DNA of 64,000 bases. Origin: Niveispirillum sp048066115 (GTDB lineage: Bacteria > Pseudomonadota > Alphaproteobacteria > Azospirillales > Azospirillaceae). Each line of letters begins with the position of its first letter. Within the stretch, counting starts at the first letter, position 1. The notes under the pieces are model-generated. The model worked only from the letters and a program-made list of their open reading frames with translations. It had not been told where the DNA came from and searched no databases. This document shows positions 44,455 through 54,800 of the stretch, piece after piece. A program made the position numbers and the translations under genes. The stretch covers positions 413,091 to 477,090 of the forward strand of contig NZ_JBLTYX010000002.1 of NCBI RefSeq assembly GCF_048066115.1, written 5' to 3'.

Positions 44455-45433
44455 CGACCTTCCCCCGGAATACCCAATAGGCCCAGACCGTATAACCGAT
44501 GATGACCGGCACCAGCAGCCCGACACCGATCAGCATGAAGGCCTGGCTGCGTTCCGGCGCCGCCGCCTGCCAGATACTGATGCGTCCCGGAATGACATCG
44601 GGCCAGATGGAAATGGCGAGCCCCGCCATCGACAGCCCGAACAGCACCAGCGTCATCAGGAAGGGCAGCCAGTCCCTGGCCCGGTTGATCGAACGCAGCA
44701 GGACAAAGCCCGTGATGGCAACCAGCACCGGCATCTGCGCAGCGGCCAGCACCCCCGGCCAATCGAACCAGCGCTGGTAATATTTGCCCTCCAGGAAGGG
44801 GGTGGCCGCACTGACGGCGCCGATGGCCAGCAGCAATGCCACGGCCAGCGGCAGGGCCAGCCGGCGGGCATGGACCTGGATCGCCCCGTCGGTCTTCCAG
44901 ATCAGCCAGCAGGCGCCCAGCAACGCGTAGCCCACCAACAGGCTGGCGCCGGTCAGCAGGGTGAAGGGGGTCAACCAGTCCCACCAGCCGCCGGCATAGG
45001 CCCGCCCCTCCACCTGGATACCCTGAAGAAGGGCGCCCAGCGTGATGCCCTGGGCCAGGGTGGCGATGATGGAGCCGACACAGAAACTGGCATCCCAGAC
45101 ATGGCGGTGGGCAGGATCGCGCCAGCGGAACTCGAATGCCACGCCGCGGAACACCAGGCCCAGCAGCATGGCGATGATCGGGGCGTAGAGGGCGGGCAGC
45201 ACGATGGCATAGGCCAGCGGGAAGGCCGCCATCAGCCCACCGCCGCCCAGCACCAGCCATGTCTCGTTCCCATCCCAGACGGGGGCGATGCTGTTCATGG
45301 CGCGGTCGCGCTCCCCACCCACGCGAAAGAGGGGGAACAGGATGCCGATGCCCAGGTCGAACCCGTCCATGACGACATAGGCGGCGACCGCGAAGGCGAT
45401 GATGCCGGCCCAGAGGATGGTCAGGTCGCTCAT
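44435..45433 (-). CDS. cydB: cytochrome bd (CIO-type) oxidase subunit II
   Basis: 332 residues, start overlapping the cydA stop (ATGA). It has the family start LTILWAGIIAFAVAAYVVMDGFDLG, APVWDGNETWLVLGGG and GVAFEFRWRD, and eight to nine membrane helices. With CydA it forms the quinol oxidase that reduces oxygen without pumping protons. It is CioB-like in length. Confidence 0.92.
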   Translation of the reverse strand: MSDLTILWAGIIAFAVAAYVVMDGFDLGIGILFPLFRVGGERDRAMNSIAPVWDGNETWLVLGGGGLMAAFPLAYAIVLPALYAPIIAMLLGLVFRGVAFEFRWRDPAHRHVWDASFCVGSIIATLAQGITLGALLQGIQVEGRAYAGGWWDWLTPFTLLTGASLLVGYALLGACWLIWKTDGAIQVHARRLALPLAVALLLAIGAVSAATPFLEGKYYQRWFDWPGVLAAAQMPVLVAITGFVLLRSINRARDWLPFLMTLVLFGLSMAGLAISIWPDVIPGRISIWQAAAPERSQAFMLIGVGLLVPVIIGYTVWAYWVFRGKVDETGYH

Positions 45434-46833
45434 GACGGGGTCCCTCCCTCCATGGCGGGGGCGGGCGTGATGCCGGCCGCCCGGACCGGCGCGCCCTCCG
45501 CCGGGTGCGCCGGTTCACCCGGCTGCGGCGGCTTGGCCATCAGTCGCAGGATGTACCAGGTGCCTGCCCCGAACACTGCGAAATAGACGATGATGAAGGC
45601 GACCAGGGAGGCGGCGACAGCCGGCGCCGCCAGCGGTGCCGCGCTGTCGGCCGTGCGCAGCAGGCCGTAGATTGTGAAAGGCTGGCGTCCCACCTCCGTC
45701 GTGACCCACCCGGCCAGCACGGCCACGAAGCCGGCAGGCCCCATGGCGATGGCCGCCCGGTGCAGGGGCGTCCAGTCGTAGAGCCGTCTGCGCGCACGCG
45801 CCAGCAGGCTCCACAGGCCCAGGCCCAGCATGGCCATGCCCAGCGCCACCATGACCCGGAACGACCAGAAGACGATGCCCACCGGCGGTTCCAGATCGTC
45901 GGGCACGCTGTCCAGCCCGGCCAGCGGCGCGTCGGGATCATGTTTCAGGATCAGCGATGAGGCCTTGGGGATCTGCACCGCATAGTCGATCCGCTTCTCC
46001 GCGCTGTTGGGAATGCCGAACAGGATCAGCGGCGCGCCGTCGGGATGGCTGTCATAATGGCCCTCCATGGCCATCACCTTCACCGGCTGGTGTTCCAGCG
46101 TGTTCAGCCCGTGCAAGTCGCCCGCGAAAATCTGGATGGGCGCCATGATTGCCACCATCCACATCGCCATGGAGAACATGCGCCGCGCACCCTGGTTCGT
46201 CCTGTCCTCCAGCAGATGCCAGGCCCCCACCGCACCCACCACCAGCGCCGTCGTCAGATAGGCCGCGATCACGGTATGGACCAGGCGATAGGGGAAGCTG
46301 GGATTGAAGACGATGGCCCACCAATCCGGTCCCGGCAGGAACTGTCCGTTCTCCGCGATCTCGAAACCCGTGGGCGTCTGCATCCAGCTGTTCACCGACA
46401 ATATCCAGAAGGCGGAAATGAACGTGCCCAGCGCCACCATGCAGGTGGCCAGGAAATGCAGCCGTCTTCCCACCTTGTTGATGCCGAACAGCATGACGCC
46501 CAGGAATCCCGCTTCCAGGAAGAAGGCGGTCAGGACCTCATAGGCCATCAGGGGCCCGATGACCGGTCCCGCCCTGTCGGAGAAGACCGACCAGTTGGTG
46601 CCGAACTGGTAGGACATGACGATGCCCGACACCACGCCCATGCCGAAGGCCAGGGCGAAGATCTTCAGCCAGTAACGGTAGAGGTTGGCATAGACGCCGC
46701 TGCCGGTCTTCAGCCACAGCGCCTCCAGCACCATCAGATAACTGGCCAGGCCGATGGAGAAGGCCGGGAAGATGAAATGGAAGCTCACCGTGAAGGCGAA
46801 TTGCGCGCGGGCAAGGATCAAGGCGTCGGGCAT
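45430..46833 (-). CDS. cydA: cytochrome bd (CIO-type) oxidase subunit I
   Basis: 467 residues, ATG at 46833 with GGGAGG upstream. It begins ARAQFAFTVSFHFIFPAFSIG with the haem b595 His at residue 19; other helices carry the b558 ligands, and GRQPFTIYGLLRT is the conserved loop. The quinol-binding Q-loop is short, which marks the CioA (cyanide-insensitive) group rather than the long-loop E. coli type. It offers a respiratory route that survives cyanide, sulfide or NO stress. It is cotranscribed with cydB and the DUF2474 gene. Confidence 0.92.
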   Translation of the reverse strand: MPDALILARAQFAFTVSFHFIFPAFSIGLASYLMVLEALWLKTGSGVYANLYRYWLKIFALAFGMGVVSGIVMSYQFGTNWSVFSDRAGPVIGPLMAYEVLTAFFLEAGFLGVMLFGINKVGRRLHFLATCMVALGTFISAFWILSVNSWMQTPTGFEIAENGQFLPGPDWWAIVFNPSFPYRLVHTVIAAYLTTALVVGAVGAWHLLEDRTNQGARRMFSMAMWMVAIMAPIQIFAGDLHGLNTLEHQPVKVMAMEGHYDSHPDGAPLILFGIPNSAEKRIDYAVQIPKASSLILKHDPDAPLAGLDSVPDDLEPPVGIVFWSFRVMVALGMAMLGLGLWSLLARARRRLYDWTPLHRAAIAMGPAGFVAVLAGWVTTEVGRQPFTIYGLLRTADSAAPLAAPAVAASLVAFIIVYFAVFGAGTWYILRLMAKPPQPGEPAHPAEGAPVRAAGITPAPAMEGGTPS

Positions 46834-46926
46834 CCCGGCCTCCCTGGGTCAGGGCAAGAAACATCCAGGGAAAGGTGACACCCGGCACGCCGGACGGACA
46901 GTGCGCCAACCGCCGCTGCGTCAAAA

Positions 46927-46941
46927 TTGGTCATTTACCAA
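46927..46941. promoter_or_regulatory. small palindrome upstream of cydA
   Basis: TTGGT, five bases, ACCAA, about 95 bases upstream of the cydA ATG in the shared gap. It could be a binding site for a respiratory regulator; it is short and may be chance. Confidence 0.25.
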
Positions 46942-46993
46942 ACGGTTCGGCCCATAGCCTGTGCCCGAACCTCGGGATGTCACCGATGCGTTG

Positions 46994-48019
46994 TCAGCCT
47001 TGTCGAGCGACGAAGAGGTAGGCCGCCCCTTTCAGGGGGATGACGGTATGGAACGGGGACGGCGTTCCGTCGGCCCGGATGTCGAACAGGGCGACATTGC
47101 CCGCCTCTTCATTGGCGACAGCCAATCGCCGCTCCCCATCGATCAGCAGGCAGAAGCGCGGGGAGGCACCGCCGCTGGGCACATGCCGGACGAGGTGGAG
47201 TGCCCCCACCTCGTCCCAGGCGAAGCTTGCGATGCTGTCCTGGCCACGGTTGGTGACATGCACGCGGGTACCAGCGTCGTTGAGCAGCAGGTGCCCGGCG
47301 AAGCTTTCCCCTTTCACATCAGGGGCAAGCGTGGAAAGCGTCATCACGGGCGACAGGGACCCTTCGCCCACGTCCAGGACGGTCAGGGTGCTGGCAAGCT
47401 CGGCCAGCAGCAGCGCCTGGGGCCGGGTCGGATGGAACAGCAGGTGGCGCGGGCCGGACCCGGCCGGCGCGCAGAAGGCCAGCCGGCATTCCCCCAATGT
47501 ACCGGTGGTCGGGTCCAACGCGTGGGCCAGGACCTCGTCGGTGCCCAGATCGACATGGTAGAGCCAGCGCTGGTCGGGACTGAACAGGGTGCAGTGCGCA
47601 TGCGGCCCTTCCTGCCGATCCTTGACGGGACCGCCCCCTTCATTGCCGCGCACCTGCGGCGGTTCGATGGGCAGGCCGGTCGGGTCCAGGCGGAACAGGG
47701 CGATGTTGCCGCCAGCATAATTGGCGACGGCCAGCAGCGTTTCGTCGGCGCTCAGGGCCAGATAGCAGGGTGCCCCACCATGTGACGACACACGGGCCAG
47801 CCTGTACCAGCCCTCCTCCTCCCGGAACACGCCCAGCGTCCCCTCCCCCTCATCGACAAGGTAATGGAGGTTGTGGCGCGGAGACCAGGCACCGAAGGAG
47901 GCATTGCGGGCACCGCCATAGGGATCGCCGGCCATCCAGCCACGCGTGCTGGAATGGTCAATGGGATGCAGTCCGGCACCGCCCCGACGGTCATAGGTTC
48001 CGGCATGTAGCCGCCGCAT
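46994..48019 (-). CDS. lactonase, seven-bladed beta-propeller (6-phosphogluconolactonase-like)
   Basis: 341 residues from the ATG at 48019 with GGGAG six bases upstream. Repeated blade strands are seen (SHGGAPCYLALSADETLL, EGPHAHCTLFSPDQRWLY, GSGPRHLLFHPTRPQALL, GGASPRFCLLIDGERRL), the layout of the YbhE/Pgl family. Members hydrolyse 6-phosphogluconolactone or other sugar lactones in the cytoplasm. It follows the topoisomerase gene by 11 bases; no sugar-metabolism neighbour supports one substrate over another. Confidence 0.8.
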   Translation of the reverse strand: MRRLHAGTYDRRGGAGLHPIDHSSTRGWMAGDPYGGARNASFGAWSPRHNLHYLVDEGEGTLGVFREEEGWYRLARVSSHGGAPCYLALSADETLLAVANYAGGNIALFRLDPTGLPIEPPQVRGNEGGGPVKDRQEGPHAHCTLFSPDQRWLYHVDLGTDEVLAHALDPTTGTLGECRLAFCAPAGSGPRHLLFHPTRPQALLLAELASTLTVLDVGEGSLSPVMTLSTLAPDVKGESFAGHLLLNDAGTRVHVTNRGQDSIASFAWDEVGALHLVRHVPSGGASPRFCLLIDGERRLAVANEEAGNVALFDIRADGTPSPFHTVIPLKGAAYLFVARQG

Positions 48020-48030
48020 GCACCACTCCC

Positions 48031-49113
48031 TTATGCTTGGCCCCCAAAGGCTAGCGCCTTCAGGCCGGCTCCGCCATCTTGGCACAGCCGGCCGCGCAGC
48101 AGCGCCAGCACGGCCGCCTCCTCGGGCCGCAAGGCGGCGATATCGTCGCGCAGAGCCTGGTCCACCCGGCTCTTCACCGCCGGCAGGAAGGGTTCACCTT
48201 CCAGATAGGCTTCGATCACCTGGGGATGGACATAGCATTTGCGGCAGATGGTGACGGTGTTGCCCAGCCGACGCGCCACATGCTCGATCGCCTGCTTGAT
48301 GTTGCGCTTGGCCTGGGCCTGGTTGTCGATGCCGCCGAACTCCTTCAGGGCCAACGCCGCCAGCACCGTGCCGGCCCAGGTACGGAAATCCTTGGCCGTG
48401 ATGTCCTGTCCCGTCGCCTCGCGCAGATAGGCGTTGACGTCGGCCGAGGTGACGGCCTGCCGCTTGCCGTCACCGTCCAGATACTGGAACAGCCGCTGGC
48501 CCGGCAGGTCCTGGCAACGGCGGACGATGGCGGCGATGCGCCGGTCGCGGATGCCCAGGTTCCATTCCCGCCCGCTCTTGCCCTTGAAGCGGAAACGCAG
48601 CTGGTTGCCCTCGATGGCGACATGGTGGTCACGCAGGGTGGTCAGGCCGAAGCTGCGGTTGCGGCGCGCGTAATCCTCGTTGCCCACGCGGATCAGGGTG
48701 GTTTCCAACAGGTGCACGATGGTGGCCAGCACCTTCTCCCGCACCAGCCCGCGCCGCGCCATGTCCTGTCCGATGCGGGCACGCAGGTCCGGCAGGGCAC
48801 GGGCGAAGGCCAGGACATGGCCGTATTTCGCCTGCTCCCGACTTTGCCGGAAGGCGGGATGGTAGAGATACTGCTTGCGCCCCTTGCCATCGCGCCCGGT
48901 GGCCTGGACATGGCCGGCCGGGTCGGGGCAGATCCAGACACCGGTCCAGGCGGGCGGGATGGCCAGGGCGCGGATGCGGTCCAGCACCGGCCTGTCGCGG
49001 ATTGTCGCCCCCCCCGGATCACGATAGCTGAAGCCCTTGCCAACGCGGCGCCGGGCGATGCCCGGTTCCTCGTCGCTGACATAGGCCAGATTGTCGGGAA
49101 GTGCTGCCATCAT
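48031..49113 (-). CDS. poxvirus-type DNA topoisomerase IB
   Basis: 360 residues from the ATG at 49113; upstream codons are in the divergent gap and lack a ribosome site. Visible are RDRPVLDRIRALAIPPAWTG, the FRFKGKSG and Arg/Lys catalytic region (KDFRTWAGTVLAALAL), and the nucleophile in TICRKCYVHPQVIEAYLEG. It nicks and reseals one DNA strand through a 3'-phosphotyrosine to relax supercoils. Bacterial copies are typically accessory genes, often in stress regulons. A near-match to the EcfG promoter lies 35 bases upstream. Confidence 0.88.
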   Translation of the reverse strand: MMAALPDNLAYVSDEEPGIARRRVGKGFSYRDPGGATIRDRPVLDRIRALAIPPAWTGVWICPDPAGHVQATGRDGKGRKQYLYHPAFRQSREQAKYGHVLAFARALPDLRARIGQDMARRGLVREKVLATIVHLLETTLIRVGNEDYARRNRSFGLTTLRDHHVAIEGNQLRFRFKGKSGREWNLGIRDRRIAAIVRRCQDLPGQRLFQYLDGDGKRQAVTSADVNAYLREATGQDITAKDFRTWAGTVLAALALKEFGGIDNQAQAKRNIKQAIEHVARRLGNTVTICRKCYVHPQVIEAYLEGEPFLPAVKSRVDQALRDDIAALRPEEAAVLALLRGRLCQDGGAGLKALAFGGQA

Positions 49114-49147
49114 GCCGTTTCGGTTTCGATTGCCATCATGGATGGGA

Positions 49148-49173
49148 AACCGACGCATGCGGTCAACGGTTCC
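49148..49173 (-). promoter_or_regulatory. near-consensus EcfG-like site upstream of topoisomerase IB
   Basis: Minus strand GGAAC (49173-49169), 17 bases, GGTT (49151-49148), about 35 bases before the ATG, the same geometry as the katE and ctaG sites. One mismatch in the -10 box. Confidence 0.4.
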
Positions 49174-49406
49174 TGTCCGCGCAGAAAAATGATGCCCAGA
49201 CCGGGTAACCAGCACCTTGTTCGCTGGTGCTGCCGGATGATCGGCACCGGTGACACTGTGGAACTGGCGGAAAAATTCATGAAACCCGGGGTGGGGAACG
49301 GGTGTTTCCCCTGAACATGCCCGCCCGCTGGTCAACCGACCGGATGCCGTCCAGCCCGCACAAGACAGCCACCGCTGGATTTCCGCCACATGGAGTTGAC
49401 TGACCC

Positions 49407-50666
49407 ATGGATGGACCGCAACCCGTTCTCCACGATCCGTTGGTTTTGCTGTTCCAGACAGTCAGAACCCGAACGGAGGCCCTGATCGACGGGCTTTCCG
49501 ATGCCGATGCCACGGTCCAGTCGATGGATGATGCGAGCCCCGCCAAATGGCATCTCGCACACACCACCTGGTTCTTCGAAACCATGGTGCTGGCGCCGCA
49601 CGCTTGCGGGTACCGGGTGTTCGATCCCGCCTTCGATTTCCTGTTCAATTCCTATTACGAAACACTTGGCGCCCGGCTCGCTCGCCCCCGGCGTGGCATG
49701 CTGACCCGACCCTCCCTGTCCGTGATCCTGGATTACCGGCGACATGTGACCGATGGCATCACCGCCCTGCTGACAGGCGGTGTTCCCAAAGCCGTCGCCG
49801 ATCTGATCGAACTGGGCTGTCATCACGAGCAGCAGCACCAGGAACTGCTACTCACCGACATCCTGCACCTGTTCGCCCAGAACCCGCTGGCCCCTTGCTT
49901 CAGGGAGCCCGGCCCCGCGCTGGCGGCGGCCGCACCGTCGGCGGTCCGGTTCATCCCGTTCAAGGGCGGGATCACCCGTATCGGCCATGCCGGACAGTGC
50001 TTCGCGTTCGACTGCGAAGCACCCGGCCATGACATCCTGATCGAGCCTTTCCGTCTTGCCGACCGGCTGGTGACCAATGCCGAATGGCTGGCCTTCATCG
50101 CGGATGGCGGCTATCGCGACCCGCTGCTGTGGCTGTCGGACGGATGGGCGGCGGTCAAGGAAGGGGGATGGGCAGCACCCCTCTACTGGCAGGAACGGGA
50201 TGGCGCATTCCAGACCATGACGCTGCATGGCCGGCAACCCGTCGAGCCGGCCGCCCCCGTCACCCATGTCAGCTATTTCGAGGCCGATGCCTTCGCCACC
50301 TGGGCGGGCAAGCGCCTGCCGACGGAGGTGGAATGGGAACATGCCGCCGCCCCGTTGGCCATCGCGGGCAATTTCGCCGGGTCGGAGCGGCTGGCGCCGG
50401 CACCCGCCACGGCCGCCGATGGCCTGCGCCAGATGTTCGGCGATGTCTGGGAATGGACCCGCAGCGCCTATCTGCCCTATCCGCGCTTCCGCCCGGCAGC
50501 GGGTGCGGTCGGTGAGTATAACGGCAAGTTCATGTCCGGACAGTTCGTCCTACGCGGCGGTTCCTGCGCCACGCCCGAGGGCCATGTCCGCGCCACCTAC
50601 CGCAATTTCTTCCCACCCCATGCCCGCTGGCAATTTTCAGGCCTGCGATTGGCGGAGGATATCTGA
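49407..50666 (+). CDS. egtB: ergothioneine biosynthesis sulfoxide synthase EgtB
   Basis: 419 residues. The N-terminal DinB-like domain holds the iron ligands: WHLAHTTWFFE and HHEQQHQELLLTDI (HxxxH-x-E). The C-terminal FGE-sulfatase domain has TNAEWLAFI, GKRLPTEVEWEHAAA, GDVWEWTRSAY and FVLRGGSCATP. EgtB joins a thiol donor (gamma-glutamylcysteine or cysteine) to trimethylhistidine using Fe(II) and oxygen. The stop overlaps the egtD start (ATGA). EgtA, EgtC and EgtE are not in the window. Confidence 0.93.
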   Translation: MDGPQPVLHDPLVLLFQTVRTRTEALIDGLSDADATVQSMDDASPAKWHLAHTTWFFETMVLAPHACGYRVFDPAFDFLFNSYYETLGARLARPRRGMLTRPSLSVILDYRRHVTDGITALLTGGVPKAVADLIELGCHHEQQHQELLLTDILHLFAQNPLAPCFREPGPALAAAAPSAVRFIPFKGGITRIGHAGQCFAFDCEAPGHDILIEPFRLADRLVTNAEWLAFIADGGYRDPLLWLSDGWAAVKEGGWAAPLYWQERDGAFQTMTLHGRQPVEPAAPVTHVSYFEADAFATWAGKRLPTEVEWEHAAAPLAIAGNFAGSERLAPAPATAADGLRQMFGDVWEWTRSAYLPYPRFRPAAGAVGEYNGKFMSGQFVLRGGSCATPEGHVRATYRNFFPPHARWQFSGLRLAEDI

Positions 50667-51613
50667 TGCCCCGTGACATCCACCGCATCGATACGCAACT
50701 GGCCAGCTTCCGCCATGACGTGCTGTCCGGCCTGTCCCGCCCCCGCAAGGCGCTGCCGCCCCGTTGGCTCTATGACGACCGGGGCTGCGAACTATTCGAG
50801 GAGATCACCGGTCTGCCCGAATATTACCCGACACGAACCGAAACGGCGATCCTGGCAGACAATGCCGAAGAGATCGCCGAATTCTGCGGCGACGACGCCG
50901 TGATGCTGGAATATGGCGCCGGTGCCGGCATCAAGACCCGGATCGTGATCGAAGCGCTGCCGTCACTGCGCCTCTATGTGCCCATCGACATCGCCGCCGA
51001 TTTCCTGCAACTGACGGCCGAACGGCTGGCGAAGCGGTTCCCCGGCCTGAGGACCCTGCCCATCGCCGGCGACTTCACCGACGACCTGCACCTGCCCTCC
51101 TCCATCCCCACCACCAACCGTTTCGGTTTCTTCCCCGGCTCCACCATTGGCAATCTCGATCCCGATGAGGCCGCGTCCTTCCTGGTGCGGTTGCGCCGGC
51201 ATGTCGGGGCGAACGGGCGATGCATCATCGGGGTGGACCTGAAGAAGGATGTGGGCACGCTGATCGATGCCTATGACGACAGCCAGGGCGTCACCGCCGC
51301 GTTCAATCTCAACCTTCTGCAACGCATCAACCGGGAACTGGGCGGCACCTTCACGCCCAGCCGCTTCCGGCACCATGCCGTCTGGAATGAGCGTGAAGGT
51401 GCCATCGAGATGCATCTGGAAAGCATGGTTCCGCAAACCGTGGCGGTCGCTGGTCGGCCTTTCCGCTTCCAGACCGGGGAAACCATCCATACGGAAAGTT
51501 CGCGCAAATACAGCGTCGCCTCCTTCACGGCGCTGGCGGCCGGAACCGGGTGGCGATGCGATCGCGTCTGGATGGACAGGGAGAGGAAATTCGCCGTGTT
51601 CGGCCTTGTCTGA
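50666..51613 (+). CDS. egtD: L-histidine N-alpha-methyltransferase EgtD
   Basis: 315 residues. It has PPRWLYDDRGCELFEEITGLPEYY and TRTETAIL, then the SAM-binding LEYGAGAGIKTR and FFPGSTIGNLDPDEA, and the histidine-binding YDDSQGVTAAFN ... HLES. EgtD makes trimethylhistidine (hercynine) from histidine and three SAM. Together with EgtB it supplies the core of ergothioneine synthesis, a cytoplasmic thiol antioxidant. Confidence 0.93.
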   Translation: MPRDIHRIDTQLASFRHDVLSGLSRPRKALPPRWLYDDRGCELFEEITGLPEYYPTRTETAILADNAEEIAEFCGDDAVMLEYGAGAGIKTRIVIEALPSLRLYVPIDIAADFLQLTAERLAKRFPGLRTLPIAGDFTDDLHLPSSIPTTNRFGFFPGSTIGNLDPDEAASFLVRLRRHVGANGRCIIGVDLKKDVGTLIDAYDDSQGVTAAFNLNLLQRINRELGGTFTPSRFRHHAVWNEREGAIEMHLESMVPQTVAVAGRPFRFQTGETIHTESSRKYSVASFTALAAGTGWRCDRVWMDRERKFAVFGLV

Positions 51614-51866
51614 TGGGCGCATGCGATCAAGCCGGAAATGCCGATGCGGATATCCCCCGTCACATGTCGATCCTTCCCGCCGGGCCAAGCCCAAGGTAAC
51701 AGCCTTCGCAGGCAGGCTGTTCCCCCGCGGTCCTCCCGACATAAGCTCATTCCATCGGTAGTATGACGTCGACTACAACTTGTACGCTCTGGGATTCCGG
51801 AAAATTTCCACGTAGGCTGCGACGCCGTTTCCTGGCCGTATCAGTTGAAAACCACAGCAGGGTGCA

Positions 51867-54800
51867 ATGACCAGAGCCCCGAAATTTCCCATCGTCGGCA
51901 TCGGCGCTTCCGCTGGCGGCGTCAGTGCGATGGAGGGGCTTTTCCGGGGTGTGCCAGCCAATTGCGGCATGGCCTTCGTCATCGTCACGCATCTCAACCC
52001 CGAGCGGGAAAGCATGCTGCACAAGGTGGTGGGGCGATATACGGACATGCCGGTCGTCGTCGCCGAAGACGATATGGAAATCCAGCAGGATACCGTCCAT
52101 GTGATGCCGCCCGGCGTTCTGCTGAAGGTGGCTGACGGCAGGCTGAAGCTGTCTGAGCCCGGCAACCCGAAACGCGAACGCAACCCCATCGACATCTTCT
52201 TCGGCGCGCTGGCGGAGGATCATGGCGAATACGCGGTCGGCATCATCCTGTCGGGCGGGGATTCCGACGGCACCCTGGGTGTCAAGGTCATCAAGGAACA
52301 TGGCGGCCTGACCATCGCGCAGACCCCGGACGACTGGGGTCCGCAGCATCCCGACATGCCGCAGAGTGCCATCGGCACCGGTATCGTCGACATCGCCGTG
52401 CCTGTGGCGGAGATGGGCGCCAAGCTTGTGGAGTTCGGGCGCAGCTTCCGGCTGCTGGACGCGTTGGAGGATGACGACGGAAGGGCGGCTGAATTGGACC
52501 TGCGCCGCCTGCAGGACGAGATTTACGCCATCCTGCGCAGCCATTCCGGCCATGACTTTTCCGGCTACAAGGTGAAGACCTTCCTGCGTCGCGTCCGCCG
52601 GCGCATGCAGCTGACACAGAAACTCTCCATCGAAGGCTACCTGGAACTGTTGCGGGCCAGTTCGGACGAGGTGGCGGCCCTGTTCCGCGACCTGATGATC
52701 AATGTCACCAATTTCTTCCGTGACCCCGATGCCTTCAGGATACTGGAAGACAGCATCATTCCCCAGCTTTTCGCCGGTCGCGACGCCGACGACACGATCC
52801 GCATCTGGGTGCCCGGCTGCTCCACCGGCGAGGAGGTGTTCTCCATCGGCATGCTGATGCGCGAACATATGGACAGGATGTCGTCGGCTCCGCGCGTCCA
52901 GATCTTCGCGACCGACATCGATGACGACGCGTTGAGCGTGGCACGCACCGCGCGCTATCCGGAGCCGCTGCTGGACGGCATATCGGCCGAACGCCGCAAG
53001 CGTTTCTTCACCAATGATGGCAGCAGCTTCGTCCTGGCCAAATCCGTGCGCGATCTCTGCATCTTTTCCGCACACAGCGTCATCCGCGACCCGCCCTTCT
53101 CCCGCATGGACATGGTCTCCTGCCGCAACCTCCTGATCTATTTCGGGCCGGACGTGCAGAAGCAGGTCATCCCCACCTTCCATTATTCGCTGAAGCCTGG
53201 CGGCTATCTGTTCCTGGGCACGTCGGAAAGCATCGGCCAGCATGCCGACCTGTTCGCGCCGGTCGACAAGAAGCACCGCATCTTCAAGGCACGCGAACAT
53301 TCCGCCCCCTCCCGGCCGCCGATGCATCTGAGCACATCGTCCGCCACCGGCTATCTCAGCAACAGCGACCAGCGGGTCCGACGCGGTATCTCCTCCACGC
53401 TGCGCCAGACGGTGGAGACGCAGGTGCTGGAACGGTTCGCGCCGGCCCATGTCGTGGTCAATGCCGAGGGTGACATCGTCTATTTCTCCGCCCGTACCGG
53501 CCGTTATCTCGAACCGCCGCCGGGCATGCCCAGCCGGCAGCTTTTCGCGATGGCCCGCGGCAGCCTGCGCCTGGAACTGCGCAGCGCCCTGCGTGAAGCC
53601 GTGGAGAGCCGCCGCGCGATCATCCGCGAGGCGGTCGCCATGGAGGAGGAGAATGACCGTATCCAGCCGGTCACCCTGACCGTGGAGCCGATGGCCGGCC
53701 GTAATGACGGGGAGCCCCTGTTCCTTGTCCTGTTCGAACCGGTGGGCCCGTCGCAACCCAGGCTGGACGCCTACAGGCTGCGCCATCCCGATGGTGACGG
53801 CGTGGAGGATCTGGAGCGCGAGCTTCGCGACACGCGCGAGCGCCTGCAATCCACCGTGGAGGAGTATGAGACCGCCTTGGAGGAACTGAAATCCTCCAAC
53901 GAGGAGCTGATGTCGGTGAACGAGGAGGCGCAGTCCGCCAACGAGGAGCTGGAAGCGTCGAAGGAGGAGATGCAGTCCCTCAACGAGGAACTGAACACCA
54001 TCAATGCGGAACTGGTGATGAAAATCGAGGAGTTGGACCGCACCAACACCGACCTGAAGAACCTGTTCGAAAGCACGCGGATCGCCACCGTGTTCCTGGA
54101 CACCAATCTGGTGATCCGCAGCTTCACGCCGGCAGCCTCCTCCTTCTTCAACCTGCTGCCCTCCGATGTCGGCCGCCCCCTGACCGACCTGTCCACACGG
54201 CTGGACTATCCCCAGCTGCGCACGCATATCGACGAGGTCTTCACGGCAGGTAAAATGATCGAACACCAGCTGTCGCGTGACGGTGAGGGCCATCACCATC
54301 TGGTGCGCCTGATCCCCTACCGCGATGAGGTGGAGCGCATCCAGGGCGTGGTGGTCACCTTCATCGATGTCACGACCCTGGCCGAGGCGGAAGCCTATCA
54401 CCGCGTTCTGATCGGGGAGCTGAACCACCGGGTCAAGAACGTGTTGGCCGTCACCATCAGCATGGCAAGCCAGACCCTGAAAGGCGCCACCTCCGCCCAG
54501 GCCTATGGCGCGACGCTGAATGGCCGCCTGCATGCCATGGCCCGGTCCTATGCCGTGCTGTCACGCGAGAACTGGAAGGAGATATCTGTCCGGGAGATCG
54601 TGCGGCAGGAGCTGGAACCGTTCGGGATGGATCGCATCCGGCTTGCCGGCGACGACATCCAATTGCCGCCCCATCAGGGGCTTTCGCTGGGCCTCGTCGT
54701 CCATGAACTGGCCACCAATGCCGTCAAGTATGGCGCGCTGTCCGTGACGACGGGGCAGGTCGCGGCCGCATGGTCCTGGTCGCAGACATCATTCCAGCTG

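Noticed and set aside
51614..51866. EcfG promoter upstream of the CheB-CheR kinase
   Set aside because: Only GGAAA with a 22-base distance to CGTT; spacing and -35 box do not fit.
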